A stretch of 64,000 bases of DNA, taken from NCBI GenBank assembly GCA_002099365.1, contig MSED01000001.1:372001-436000 (forward strand), written 5' to 3'. Origin of the DNA: Phialophora verrucosa. Taxonomy: Eukaryota > Ascomycota > Eurotiomycetes > Chaetothyriales > Herpotrichiellaceae. The notes under the pieces are model-generated. The model did no database searches, was not told the DNA's origin, and was given only the letters and a program-made list of their open reading frames with translations. A program made the translations under genes and the position numbers. Shown here piece by piece: positions 53,352-64,000 of this stretch; positions within the stretch are counted from its first letter, which is position 1, and every line of letters begins with the position of its first letter.

Positions 53352-53984
53352 TACAAGAGCTGGCGGCGTGGCACTTGAACTGCAGGCGTCGCTCCTGGAA
53401 ACCGTGCCTGAACGGCACTGATCATGTCACGAAACGACAATGATGAACCGGCTGTCTGGGATGTGGAGATGGGATGCACGGAGAGATGCGGGATGTGGCT
53501 TGGGGCGCCTTGGATACTTTTGTCGGAATGCTTGCAGGAGAAAATGGTCAACGTCTTATTGAGAGGTCATTATATTGTAGATACCAGTTTATCACGTTCA
53601 ACCGCAAATCAAGCTATGATGAAATGGAACTCAACGACCCTTGAATGGGAAGCGAAGAGGTAGCGAAGTCGCCTCGGGCTAATTGACCCCGTCGTGCCCG
53701 TCGCATGGCGTGTCCGGCCCCAGCTTCGACAGTAGCCCGTCAGTTAGTGGCGTCCCATCCGCAATGCACTTGCCCGCACTTCACAACGACGCAGGCTAAA
53801 TCCAACCTGATCTGCCGACGGCAGCTGTCCATGCTCCTTCAACCTATTCCAACTTTGCGGGTGGATTCGACATCACGGTCGCGTGTTCTGGGCTTCTCAA
53901 ACGGCAATGGATGGTTAGAAGTGCAGGAACTGCAGTGCGTCGCGAGGCTCAGAAACTCGCGGGGTCTTTTGACAATACCCCCAT
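53352..53984. other. Intergenic, no gene seen
   Basis: Between two plus-strand genes. Short frames only; the right part is the promoter of the WD40 gene. Confidence 0.4.
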
Positions 53985-56900
53985 ATGGCCAAGAAGAAGC
54001 GCCAGAGGGTCAGCTATGGTTCGTCGCCCTGCCTGGGACGTGCTGTCGCATTTACTAACAATCATCAGTCCTGCCTCTGGCGGCCTCGCCAGGAGGCCAC
54101 CGACTCGGAGTGAATGGCCTAGCTTTCGACGAGGACCGCTCGATCCTGTGCGTAGATGCCCTCTCCAGCCACCGTGTGACCGAGTACTGAGATATATTGC
54201 AGATACACCGGCGGCCGTGATGGTGTGATATGTGCCTGGAATCTCGATCTACAGGCGCAGAGGTCACAGCAAGACGCAGGCACACAGGACAAGAAAGGCA
54301 CTGTTTCCTTTCGCAAGCAGGTCCAGGCGCATACACATTGGGTCAACGACATCGTCCTGGTCAAGAATAATCTCGGGCTGGTGTCTGCTTCTTCCGATGT
54401 CACTGTCAAGCTGTGGCGGCCCCATGGCCACGAGACCACTCAAGCATACACCATCGGCTCCCACAGTGACTATATCAAGTGCCTGGCGACACCCGATCGC
54501 ACCGCGAACTGGGTTGCATCGGGGGGCCTGGACCACAAGATCTGCCTGTGGGATCTAAACGGGGCCGGCAAGAACCTCGAGATTGATGTTGGCAAGATTG
54601 AAGATGTGGTCAAGGGGTCCGTGTATGCACTGCGCGCCCGCGGATCTCTCCTTGCAAGCGGTGGCCCCGAAAGCGTGGTTCGACTATGGGATGTCAAGTC
54701 CGGCAAAAGCATAACCAAGCTTGTTGGGCACACAGACAATGTCCGAGACATCTTGATCAGCGACGATGGCGATACCCTGCTCACCGCCTCGTCTGACCAG
54801 ACCGTCAAAGTCTGGTCCATTGCTGCTGGAAGGTGTGTCCATACCTTGACCATGCACAATGACAGCGTCTGGTGCATGTATTCGGATGACCCCAACCTGG
54901 CTGTCTTCTATTCGGGAGATAAGTCTGGCCTCGTTGCAAAGACAGACACGCGTCGCGCCATGGAGATTGACGACGGAGTCTCAGTCGCAGTTTGTCAAGA
55001 GCATGATGGCATTGCTCGGGTTCTCCCCGTGGGCGATTTCGTATGGACGGCAACCTCGAGCTCTAGCGTTAACCGCTGGCTTGATGTCGACACCGAACTT
55101 GAGGTGGAAACGCCGCCACCCTCGCCACGCGAGGAAAGGGCCGCAAGCCCAGAAGCGAGGAAAAGCCTCTCGCCTGATGATGCTCGAACCGACTCACCAA
55201 CCGCGACAACAAATGGCACTACAAATGGCGAGGTCAACCACAAGAAGAAGATACCACATACGGCTATTCTTCGAGTCTCAAACACTGCTCTACATCCTGG
55301 CAGAAAGAATCTGGGCAGATTACCCAATGTGTCGGCAACGAATTTGAGGAAGGCTTCGGAGGCTATGATTGCCGATGACCTGAGTCTCGTGGTCCCTGTT
55401 CGAGGACAACCTGCTGAGACGATCGAGGGCCAGAACGGACTTATCAAACACGTCATGCTGAATGACAGAAAGCGAATTCTTACCCTGGACACTGCTGGTG
55501 AGGTTGTGCTATGGGATCTACTGAGAGTAAGTACACTTCTCTGTTAGGCTTGAACCTGTCTGACATGCAACAGTGCACGCCGATCAAATCCTTCGGCCGT
55601 CGCCATCTAGATGAAGTCGTACCGGAGGTCAACACCACGGAAAGCGTCGCAAATTGGTGTGGTGTCGATACCAAGACTGGCAAGATCACAGTCATGCTTG
55701 AGGAGAATTATTGTTTTGATGCAGAGGTATATGCCGACGAAGTTGATTTGCCCAGTGACATCCATTTCCGGGAAGATCAAAGGAGTAAGTCCAGTATTTC
55801 ATGAACGACGGACCGTACTGATAAATGACAGTCAATCTCGGAAAATGGGTCTTGCGCAATCTGTTCTCGAAATTGATCGATGAAGAGATTGCTCGCGACG
55901 AAGACTACAGGCGCACTCTTCAAAGCAAAATCACCCCACCGCCCAGCACTGGTCTCATTCGACCCGGTGCACCTACTAATATTGCCATGCCGGAGTCTGT
56001 TGGGACGACCCCTGTGGGATCCCCAGGGGCTACAGCGACACCGCGGGCTAACGGATCTGGAAAAATCCCTCCTACGCCTGGCTTAGCAATTGGAGCAGCC
56101 ACTCCAGGGTTCGCTCCACTGAACACTACCCTTTCTACAACGGCAGAAGAAGACGGAGCAGTGACCCCCAATGGGGCGTCGCATACACCTCAGACGTCGA
56201 CCCCGAAAGTGCACACTCCCCGGGTACAGCAAACCCCGTCGGCGACAGAGTCACAAGGCGTGGATTATTTCTCCTCTTCAACTGCTACCGCAAACGATCA
56301 ATCCGAAGCATCTTCGGAAAGCGATAAAGTCCCCAAAACACCCGGTATAGGGACGGAAAACAACGCCGGCACGGTCTCGACGCCAACTTCACCGACGGAG
56401 GAAAAGAAAAAGGGCTTGTTCGGCAAGAAGTTCGGCATGGGTATGTCCTTGACCAAGAAGATGACCACGCGCTCCTCCGCGGAGGTAAAGGCACCCGTGG
56501 CTTCAGCAGAAGAGAAATTATCGGATACAGCTTCGGTGCGGTCGTCAGACAAAGAAATCGAAAAGCCGCACAATATCGAGGACAATTTCTTCGGCGTGGT
56601 GCAGAAGATTCGTCTCGAGTACGATGAGCACCTTGAACACAGGCCGGGTCAGCCACTACCGCCAGGAATAACGCCGAGCCCGCCCACCGAGACGCCGGTG
56701 CTGGCTCCGCCGCCTCATACCACAATTATCATCCAGGAAGATAATCCGGAGAGTGGCGGATTAGCGGACCAATATCGAGGAGAGATCAGTGAGTTAGGCA
56801 ACGCCAGCGAGGTTGACGCGTTGGAGAAGATTGCGCCGATGTGGCTGGGTGACTTGTTGTTGCGAGTAAGTGCGGTGTCTTCAACAAACACTAATCCACC

Positions 56901-57477
56901 AAACCAATCGATTATCGTTCGCGTGCTGACTCGGACCCTGACCATTTAGAATCAAATCCCGTACAAAGATACTGTCAAGGTGTCCTTCGTACTGCACCCC
57001 TATGACAACCTTCTCCCGGCGATTGCCTCACCCGATGGTAATGCCCGCCTCAATGCAAATCGCATGCTCCGAGCGAAGAAAATCATGGCGTACGTTGCGG
57101 AGCGGATCGAGGCTCCTGCCCAAGCTGCACAGTCTCATATTACAACTCAATCAAGCGCAACGCATACCGATACCGAGGCACCTTCTGAGGCCCAACAGAC
57201 AAGCGAATCCGGACAAGACGAAACACCAGCGCCGGCCAGTGGAGAGGAGAAAGCTGAGGAGCAGCTCAAGCCGGAAGAATATCTCGAACTCTATTGCCAG
57301 GGGCAACGCGTTGATCCGAACACCACGCTCGCGACTCTGAGGGTGCATGTTTGGCGGACGGGCGGAGATATCGTGCTTTACTACAAGAGCAACGGGCGGA
57401 AGGAGCTGAGGTTGCCACATCCTGCTCAGGTCCCTACCCATGAAGAGAGTGAGGAGACTACTGGGGTGGTAGGGTGA
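53985..57477 (+). CDS. bun107: WDR48/Bun107-type WD40 protein, deubiquitinase cofactor
   Basis: There are six exons, 53985-54018, 54069-54147, 54203-55526, 55574-55784, 55832-56865 and 56950-57477 (1069 aa). The start MAKKKRQRVSYVLPLA, assembled across intron 1 (with a TACTAAC branch), and SILYTGGRDGVICAWNL across intron 2 are typical. About seven WD40 blades fill residues 20-330 (HTHWVNDIVLVKNN, SASSDVTVKLWRPHG, TASSDQTVKVWSIAAG). The rest is the DUF3337 region: SDIHFREDQRINLGKWVLRN, a Pro/Thr-rich insert, and a C-terminal ubiquitin-like part (QIPYKDTVKVSFVLHPYD). In S. pombe, Bun107 activates Ubp9; human WDR48 activates USP1, USP12 and USP46. It acts in the cytoplasm or nucleus. Confidence 0.92.
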
Positions 57478-57913
57478 TGATATGTAGAGGGAAAGGAGAT
57501 CCCAATAAGGAGGGGTTCCGGGGAGTGTTGGGTGTATCCTGGGATTGGAGGCAAAAGGTACGTCCCGATTGAGTTATGAGCGATCTGGATGTGTTGCTAC
57601 GCCAACTTCCATGGTGGGATAGTACACAAGTGGGTGTTGGAAACTTTGGAAGTACATAGTTGAAAAAATAGGCGAATTGAACTTCAAGACCTGGAGAGGC
57701 CGTTGAGGGTTTTGGGGAGCGGGCGGAAGTGAGAGGGTCTGGCGGACAGCCTTCCACGTGACGCGAGCGTTCGGCTCACCTTCCTCGAGCTCCCCTCGAT
57801 GTCCAAGCTGCGGCCTTCATTTGGATGCATCATGAGCTCCTCCTCTTACAGGCACTCATTCCCACAATTGCAACAGCTCTTTTTGCGGACTTTGTAGGTG
57901 GTGAGGCTGCGCG
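57478..57913. promoter_or_regulatory. V-ATPase c'' promoter with CACGTGAC
   Basis: CACGTGAC at 57757-57764 lies about 150 bases before the V-ATPase ATG. Short minus-strand frames here lack support. Confidence 0.4.
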
Positions 57914-58692
57914 ATGAGTCTCATATACCCTGTGGGCGGCGCACTTGGCGCCTTGGGCGTCATAGGGCTTTGTAAGACCTCCTCGCGTCTTTGCGAAGTG
58001 GACGGCTAATCGTTGCTTGCAGATATGCTCTTCAATGGCGAAGGCGAGCAATTTAATGTACGAAGCACCTCACGCAGACACATCCTTGTGGCCGCGGTTG
58101 GAGGCTGACCCATGATTTATAGGTTGGACAATTCCTCGAGACAGTGTCGCCGTACGCCTGGGCGGACTTGGGCATTGGACTCTGCATAGGGTTATCAGTG
58201 GTGGGAGCAGCATGGTAAACAAGACAAATCCAATAGCCGTGGCCGTGGTAGCCATGCTGACAGTCGCATCTTCCCAGGGGAATCTTCATCACCGGCACCT
58301 CCATCCTCGGTGGCGGCGTCAAGGCACCCCGGATACGAACGAAGAACCTCATTTCCATCATTTTCTGCGAAGTTGTAGCCATCTACGGCGTCATCATGTC
58401 CATCGTCTTCGCCTCAAAACTCTCCATGGTGCCGGAAGAATCACTCTACACGGGAGCAAATTACTACACTGGCTACGCTTTATTCTGGTCCGGGCTGACA
58501 GTTGGAATGTGCAATTTGATCTGTGGTGTCAGTGTGGGCATCAATGGGAGTAGTGCAGCTCTCGCAGACGCGGCGGACGCAACTATGTTTGTCAAGGTGC
58601 TAGTCATTGAGATCTTCTCAAGTGTGCTGGGACTGTTTGGGTTGATTATTGGGCTTCTGGTGAGCTCAAAGGCGGGTGAATTCTCGTCATGA
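57914..58692 (+). CDS. vma16: V-type ATPase proteolipid subunit c''
   Basis: The exons are 57914-57971, 58023-58057 (35 bases), 58123-58214 and 58278-58692 (199 aa). The spliced protein has five hydrophobic helices: LGALGVIGLYMLF, PYAWADLGIGLCIGLSVVGAAWGI, ISIIFCEVVAIYGVIMS, YTGYALFWSGLTVGMCNLICGV and FSSVLGLFGLIIGLLV. Glu in FCEVVAIYG is the proton-carrying residue; ITGTSILGGGVKAPRIRTKNL links the helices. It corresponds to yeast Vma16 (Ppa1), one copy per c-ring of the vacuolar proton pump. Intron density is high for so short a gene, typical of fungal c'' genes. Confidence 0.94.
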
Positions 58693-59465
58693 TGGAGCTT
58701 GTCATTCCGGAAAGATGAACACTATTCAACACGTCCCACCTCCCGAGCGAGCGGGTTGGCAGACCGCAGGTGGCAGGATGGTCCTAGCGAAAACCATCCA
58801 CGAAAGACGACTGAGAATGGGACATGGCCACGGCGCCAACGGACAGCTCAGCAAGAAGCCAAATTCGGGGGAGACTGGACGATGTGAAGCCAACTGTATA
58901 TTGCGTACTCTTTCCCTGCTCGGCGTTGATGAGCCCCGGGAGAATGTTTTAGCGTGGTGATTGGGACTCTGTGTCTCTGGACTCCCAGCCATTTGTTGCA
59001 TAGACCATGGTGATAACTTTACCACCCTAGCTTGCTACCTCGCTAGTGAGCTTCTACTGTAGCTGTCCGAGACTCCTACCGTCGCGCTCCGCTGAAACCT
59101 GATGGATTGGCTTTTCACGCGCACACGAATGGTAAACGCAGTTAGCCGGATTGGTGGAATTCCTGCTACTGCAGGTACTACGTCATTGTGTTGGTGGACA
59201 GTAGACTTTCTGTATGGACAGTGTCCAGGCTTCCGCCATGTGATTCAGGACGACAGGTAGGAAGTTGAATAGATTTTGCTTTGATTCTGCGATCTCGTGC
59301 AGTCATGCGTCCTCAGTGATCTCTATGTGGCAGGAAGGGGCCGCCACGATGCACGGCTGGGACAATATGGACTAGACCCGACCACAGAATCCCCTACCGC
59401 TACTCATCCCTCTGCAGGATATCGTTGGAAGAGGAACGACACCATATCTGAACCCGACAATACCC
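58693..59465. other. Intergenic, no gene seen
   Basis: Between two plus-strand genes; short frames only. Confidence 0.4.
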
Positions 59466-62282
59466 ATGGCCCAACCAGTGCACTCGCTAGGGCCTACCTG
59501 TGCCTTTTACGATGAAGAGCCTCACGAGAATGCTGTCGACGATGGCCTCGCACCTCCCACCGTCAAAGCGCAATTCTTCTACGTGTCCTCCTTACCCATA
59601 GATGACCCCCTCTCTCCGCTACCGCCTGTGTCCGCAGACAAGGCTACGGACCTACCGCCTCAGCCATTCTCCCCCCGAGACAATGCTGCCTTGGAAGAAG
59701 CATGGCAAGCCCTCCAGAAGAGCGCTGAAGGCCTCAACGACGAAGAAAAGGAAAGGAGGAGAAATCTTGCTACAGGAGTCTTCTCTTTCCCACATTTCGG
59801 TCGCGGCATGCCTAGAGCGACGGCGTCAGGGGCGTCTGGCAATAAGTCCAGCTCACGCGGCCGGACGGTCCCATCTGCGACGGTGCCGGCCTCGGGTTCG
59901 GAGGTTATGCTGGATCACACCACTGTTGATTCGCATGGCGGCTCGAGGCTAGTGGATGCCGAGGAGCTGCGTGAGAATTCCGTAATTCAGCAACAACCAA
60001 GCAAAGACGTAGGCAAGAAAAGGAGGCACCGATCACCTTTCCACCATCGACACAAGGAAGGCAAGAAAAGCCGCGACTCATCTCCGAACAGGCCCAATCT
60101 TGATGAAAATGGTCTTTCCGGAGCTCAACCCAATGCTGACCCTGGTTCTCATATGAGCGGTCGACCATTTGCGCGAGCACCCAGTGAACGCAACATTACT
60201 TCTTCTCTACCACGTCAAACTGATGATGATATCGATTCCGATGCCTCGGACATAGAGTCCAGGAGTCGCTCTCGGAGCGCTGGACGCCATGGTAAAGACA
60301 AAGAGAACGAGAACGAGAAGGCGTTTGTGCCTGTTGGAGTCTCCAAGCTACATTTGGTCGAGCTGCCGGATCTTGTGATGAAACCTATATACTGGTCCCC
60401 AATCAGTGACACCTCAAATGTCATACGTGCCACATGGTTCTACAAAGATACCATGTTACCGGTGCCTGCCGAAGTTGCCAATCGCTTGGAGGTCGGCTAC
60501 GAGTACATCAAGCCGTTTGGACCTTCATATCAGGAAGAACTGCAGGCCTGTATCGACAATGGTGCGGCTGCTGAGATGAAGGTCGTATACAGGTTGTGGC
60601 CCGAGGATTCAAAGAGCAGCAGACCTTCAACCAGTCCTGGAATGAAAGAGGGGGACCAGACCGAGCGGCGGAGCCAGGAGCTACCAGAGACCGTTCAGAA
60701 CGCAGCGGCAGATCCCCAGAAGGCTTGGAATAGGCGACTGTTTGCCACTCACAGCGTCATCTACACCGATGCGCGAAATGCCCAGATCTTGAAGCCTAAC
60801 TTGCTACCATCCATTGCGCAGAATCGTCGACCGCTGAGTGCTCTGCGTAAGGGAAGACAGATCGGCGTTGCTGTTGTTCGTGGCTTCGATCGTAAAGCCT
60901 GGTTGAGGATCCATCCTGACCCCAAAATGGATGCCAAAGCTGCTCATGCCAAGGTCGGCGCGTATATGTCGCAGTCAGGGGATGCCACAACGCGAGGCCG
61001 ACGGATGTCCTGTGCGGCCTGTGACCAAGAGAGCACAGGACCAAGGGTTAGTGACCTCGTGCTGGTCATCCACGGTATCGGCCAGAAGCTCTCAGAAAGG
61101 GTTGACAGTTTCCACTTCACTCACGCCATCAATGGCCTGAGGCGCGAATTTAACGTTGAACTAGCCGCCGAGGCGGTCAAGGGCAACCTGAGACATGGAA
61201 CCGGCATTATGGTTTTGCCGGTGAATTGGAGATTGACTTTGTCCTTCGATGAAGACATCAAGGCTACGTCGGAAGACACCGAAAACAAATTCGGACTGAA
61301 GGATATTACCCCGGACAGTCTTCCAGCAGTTCGATCCGTTATCAGCGACGTGATGTTGGATATTCCATACTACATGTCCCATCACAAGGAAAAGATGACT
61401 TCAGCAGTCATCCGGGAAGCGAACAGAATCTACCGCCTATGGTGTCGGAACAATCCTGGGTTCGAAGACTATGGCCGCGTCCACCTGATTGCTCACTCAT
61501 TGGGCTCCGTGATGGCCATGGAAATTCTCGGTCAGCAGCCGACTCGGATAGGGAAGGACGTCAAACTGGATCCCAAAAGGCCAAGTCAGAAATTTTTCGA
61601 GTTCGACACCACCAACCTTTTCTCCTGCGGAAGCCCTTCCGGCTTCTTCTTGCTTCTCCATAATGCCAATCTCGTCCCTCGGAAGGGTAGGGACAAACCT
61701 GGTATGGAAGGGGAAGATGGACAGCCAGGTATCGCTGGCGAGGCCATGTACGGGTGTCTCGCCGTGGACAACATCTACAACATCGTCCATCGGAACGACC
61801 CCATCTCCTACTTGCAGAATGCATCAGTTGACGAACTATACGCAAGGTCGCTTCAACCTGCCATGATCCCCAGCGCCAGTGTCGGCTTCATGACACGGGT
61901 TGGCAGACATCTGCACCTGGCCTCGAGTACCGCCGGTGACGCATACGCAACTGCCGCGCCAGCAGTGCGTCCTGAGCTTCAGCAAATGCCCAGTACAGTC
62001 GAGATGGAAACCCACAACTTCTCCAGAGAGGAAATCGCCGAGAAACGCATGTATCTGCTCAACGAGAATGGACAGATTGACTGGTTCCTCTCGGCAGGTG
62101 CTGGACCGCTGGAGTTTCAATACTTGAACATGCTCAGCGCGCATAGCAGCTATTGGTTGTTGCAAGACTTCGTCCGGTTCCTGGTCGTCGAGATTGGAAG
62201 GGAGCCTGGGAAGAGCCATACTTTGCCGGCGTTGAGAGCGGTCAAGAAGAGGGAATACAAAAGAGGGAATATGCCCGACTAA
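59466..62282 (+). CDS. DDHD-domain phospholipase
   Basis: This is one exon of 938 aa. The N-terminal 280 residues are disordered apart from AQFFYVSSLPIDDPLSPLPP, a family signature. A WWE-like part follows (MKPIYWSPISDTSNVIRATWF). The lipase core begins near 530 with LVLVIHGIGQKLSE; the nucleophile elbow is HLIAHSLGSVMAMEIL (Ser near 677). The DDHD domain follows: DTTNLFSCGSPSGFFLLL, YNIVHRNDPISYL and, after it, IDWFLSAGAGPLEFQYLNML. Relatives are intracellular phospholipase A1 (DDHD1/2) and yeast Yor022c, a mitochondrial protein. The basic region KKRRHRSPFHHRHKEGKK may mediate membrane or nuclear interactions. All catalytic motifs look intact. Confidence 0.92.
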   Translation: MAQPVHSLGPTCAFYDEEPHENAVDDGLAPPTVKAQFFYVSSLPIDDPLSPLPPVSADKATDLPPQPFSPRDNAALEEAWQALQKSAEGLNDEEKERRRNLATGVFSFPHFGRGMPRATASGASGNKSSSRGRTVPSATVPASGSEVMLDHTTVDSHGGSRLVDAEELRENSVIQQQPSKDVGKKRRHRSPFHHRHKEGKKSRDSSPNRPNLDENGLSGAQPNADPGSHMSGRPFARAPSERNITSSLPRQTDDDIDSDASDIESRSRSRSAGRHGKDKENENEKAFVPVGVSKLHLVELPDLVMKPIYWSPISDTSNVIRATWFYKDTMLPVPAEVANRLEVGYEYIKPFGPSYQEELQACIDNGAAAEMKVVYRLWPEDSKSSRPSTSPGMKEGDQTERRSQELPETVQNAAADPQKAWNRRLFATHSVIYTDARNAQILKPNLLPSIAQNRRPLSALRKGRQIGVAVVRGFDRKAWLRIHPDPKMDAKAAHAKVGAYMSQSGDATTRGRRMSCAACDQESTGPRVSDLVLVIHGIGQKLSERVDSFHFTHAINGLRREFNVELAAEAVKGNLRHGTGIMVLPVNWRLTLSFDEDIKATSEDTENKFGLKDITPDSLPAVRSVISDVMLDIPYYMSHHKEKMTSAVIREANRIYRLWCRNNPGFEDYGRVHLIAHSLGSVMAMEILGQQPTRIGKDVKLDPKRPSQKFFEFDTTNLFSCGSPSGFFLLLHNANLVPRKGRDKPGMEGEDGQPGIAGEAMYGCLAVDNIYNIVHRNDPISYLQNASVDELYARSLQPAMIPSASVGFMTRVGRHLHLASSTAGDAYATAAPAVRPELQQMPSTVEMETHNFSREEIAEKRMYLLNENGQIDWFLSAGAGPLEFQYLNMLSAHSSYWLLQDFVRFLVVEIGREPGKSHTLPALRAVKKREYKRGNMPD

Positions 62283-62798
62283 GCAGCAGCCGGGCGTTTG
62301 GTGAGGGCGTGCATTGCATGTTTTTATCATCCGTAGCGTTCGGGCACGGGAAGCATCACAAAGTGGTTTAGGCTATAGATTGGGCGGCGACAGAAGGGAC
62401 AAGAAGAGGACCAGGTTGGACTACCGGCGCCACGATAGACTGGGCATGGAGTGGGACCGGCCAGCGTATTACGACATTGCCTTGTTTTTCGTTTATTGAT
62501 ACCCAGAACCGAGCACAGGACAAAGGCTGAATTCGAATAGATTGAAGCCGACAATGACAACCTTATACAACAAGTCCGTGGTTAAAGCGTGCAGCGTTAC
62601 GACGGACCATCTTTGGGGCTATGTATGGATGTGTCTTCGGGAGTGAGGTAGAGTCCTCATCAGAGATAGATTCATCCTTAGGGATAGAGTCTTTCATCAG
62701 TGAGACCGAGATCTCGCGACTCTTTGCCCCATCATAAGGTCCAACGCTGTATCCATGCCCTTATCCATGCCCTTGCCTTGTCTCTGTGCGTCAAGACT
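62283..62798. other. Intergenic (convergent), no gene seen
   Basis: The 3' gap between the phospholipase and the MoeA-type gene. Short frames only. Confidence 0.4.
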
Positions 62799-64000
62799 TC
62801 AAAATCCCTTGACCAAGCCCATCATCAAGGCCTCACACTCGCCGCCCTCCTCGATGAAGCCCTCCCTCGTCGGCAGGACGAGCAGGGCATTCGCGCTCGC
62901 GAGGCTCCCGACCCGCGAACTGCGCTGCATGCCCGTACTCCGCGCGACGAGGACCCCATGCGCGGTGTCCACGGCGACGATGGCGCGATGGTATTCCGTG
63001 CGCACGGGATCGCAGCGCACTCGACCGCCTTGGAGACGGACCTTGACGCGCGGCAGGCCCGTCGGGGCAGGCACGCCGGCCATGGCCTGTAGACAGGGCA
63101 GGAGGAAGAGGTTTGCGGTGACGAGCGCGCTGGCCGGGTTGCCGGGGAGGCCGAAGACGAGGCGGCGGCGAGGCCGAGCTGGAGCGTCGACATCTTTGAT
63201 GGGCACGCTTGCAAACGTCGTCGGCTTCCCCGGCTTCATGCTGACGCGGCCGAAATGGACCGTGCCGCCCAGGGCGCGCTCGACCGTCGGCTTCAGCAGG
63301 TCCAGCTCCCCCATCGACACGCCGCCCGTCGTGACCACCACGTCCGCGTCGTGCAGCCGGAACGCGTCGCGGAGCTTCACTTCGAGTTCCTGCGCCGGCG
63401 TGTCCCGCGCGACGTGCAGGTCCACGACCTCGGCGCAGAGGCCCCATCCGCGAAGCAGTGTGAGGAGTGACGGCCGATTACTGTCGCGGATCATCCCCCC
63501 CGTCAGCGGTCCCGGGTGCGTGATGTCCGTGACTTCGTCGCCCGTGGACAGCACGCCGACGCGCGGCTTTCTGTACACGCGGACCTGGCGCATGCCGCTT
63601 GCGGCGAGCACGCCGATCTCACCCCCCAGTGCGCTGAGCTGTGTGCCCTTTGCGAGGACGAGGTCGTTGAGCTGAATGTCCGAGCCGGGTTCGCGGATGT
63701 TTTCCCCCACGGTGACTTTGTCGGTGAGGATCTCGACGGTTTGTTCTTCCAGGCCGTCCGGGCTGAGGGTTGCGATGACGGTGTCTTCGACCATGACTAC
63801 CGCGTTGGCGTTTTCGGGTAACGGGGCTCCGGTGGTGATTCGTGCGATTTGGCCGCGTTGGAGCGGGGGCGGGAGGGAGGCCGCTTGGGCGTGCGACACC
63901 GAGGCGACGGGGAAGATGCCTTTGATACCGGATTCTGTTTGTTTTCCTGATACATCGACGTGGGATTTGTCCGGGACGATCACGGCATATCCGTCGACGA
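62799..64000 (-). CDS. cnxE: MoeA-domain molybdopterin molybdenumtransferase, 3' part
   Basis: The open frame runs from the stop at 62799 to the window edge (400 codons), so the 5' part is outside. It starts inside VDGYAVIVPD, the first MoeA motif. ITTGAPLPENANAVVMVED, VGVLSTGDEV, TTGGVSMGELDLLK, MKPGKPTTF and VFGLPGNPASALVT cover the whole MoeA catalytic unit, and the C-terminal barrel VRTEYHRAIV follows. MoeA inserts molybdate into adenylylated molybdopterin. Fungal CnxE and animal gephyrin fuse this to a MogA domain; that part would lie beyond 64000 if it is at the N-terminus. GC content is clearly higher than in the neighbours. Confidence 0.88.
   Translation of the reverse strand, partial: VDGYAVIVPDKSHVDVSGKQTESGIKGIFPVASVSHAQAASLPPPLQRGQIARITTGAPLPENANAVVMVEDTVIATLSPDGLEEQTVEILTDKVTVGENIREPGSDIQLNDLVLAKGTQLSALGGEIGVLAASGMRQVRVYRKPRVGVLSTGDEVTDITHPGPLTGGMIRDSNRPSLLTLLRGWGLCAEVVDLHVARDTPAQELEVKLRDAFRLHDADVVVTTGGVSMGELDLLKPTVERALGGTVHFGRVSMKPGKPTTFASVPIKDVDAPARPRRRLVFGLPGNPASALVTANLFLLPCLQAMAGVPAPTGLPRVKVRLQGGRVRCDPVRTEYHRAIVAVDTAHGVLVARSTGMQRSSRVGSLASANALLVLPTREGFIEEGGECEALMMGLVKGF

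Noticed and set aside
62833..63675. Long Arg/Pro-rich frames on both strands
   Set aside because: The GC-rich MoeA coding region opens several shadow frames; only the MoeA frame has motifs.
1..64000. tRNA genes, CRISPR arrays, intact transposons
   Set aside because: No cloverleaf, no spaced direct-repeat array and no transposase or reverse-transcriptase frame was found by eye. A tRNAscan run could still find a tRNA that I missed.

Overview
The window is nuclear DNA of a filamentous ascomycete (Pezizomycotina). Short 50-90 base introns with GT..AG ends and CTNAC-type branch sites interrupt many genes. Two Zn2Cys6 regulators, a PIR cell-wall protein, an SIN scaffold, a cnxE-type molybdenum cofactor enzyme, an AtuA-DUF4387 fusion and a stand-alone 5S rRNA gene all fit that group. 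A placement in the Eurotiomycetes or Chaetothyriales would be a guess. All exon models were read by eye from reading frame, splice signals and family conservation; every multi-exon model given closes in frame.

Accessory-looking left part (0.4-25 kb). A frameshifted DUF3176 membrane-protein gene is followed by a block resembling a small-molecule catabolic locus: AtuA-DUF4387 fusion (-), SDR-fold protein (+), Zn2Cys6 regulator (-), seven-bladed lactonase (+, divergent from the regulator) and a sugar-porter transporter (+). Next come two divergently transcribed small His/Asp-rich proteins with matching architecture (13983-15757), an 89-residue orphan, an ATZ/TRZ-type amidohydrolase, and a convergent pair of NmrA-like protein and second Zn2Cys6 regulator. 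The gaps here are long and hold small tandem repeats.

Core part (25-64 kb). Conserved housekeeping genes dominate: PEX11-family protein, PIR cell-wall protein, dispersed 5S rRNA, the large LRR scaffold Cdc11/Nud1/SnaD, a GFA-fold protein, the mitochondrial SAM carrier, a conserved disordered/CXXC protein, a zeta-crystallin-type quinone oxidoreductase, a divergent histone H4 variant, Svf1, mitochondrial ribosomal protein uL11m, a Hal4/Sat4-like kinase, the WDR48/Bun107 WD40 protein, the V-ATPase c'' proteolipid, a DDHD phospholipase, and the 3' part of a MoeA-domain (cnxE/gephyrin) gene cut by the window end.

Most interesting signals: the paired His/Asp-rich genes; the intron-rich H4 variant with an altered acetylation tail and an enlarged alpha2-alpha3 loop; 15- and 16-base micro-exons in the second Zn2Cys6 gene and the H4 variant; palindromes in the divergent regulator/lactonase promoter; an X-box-like palindrome upstream of the septation scaffold; and possible dual mitochondrial/cytosolic starts in the quinone oxidoreductase.
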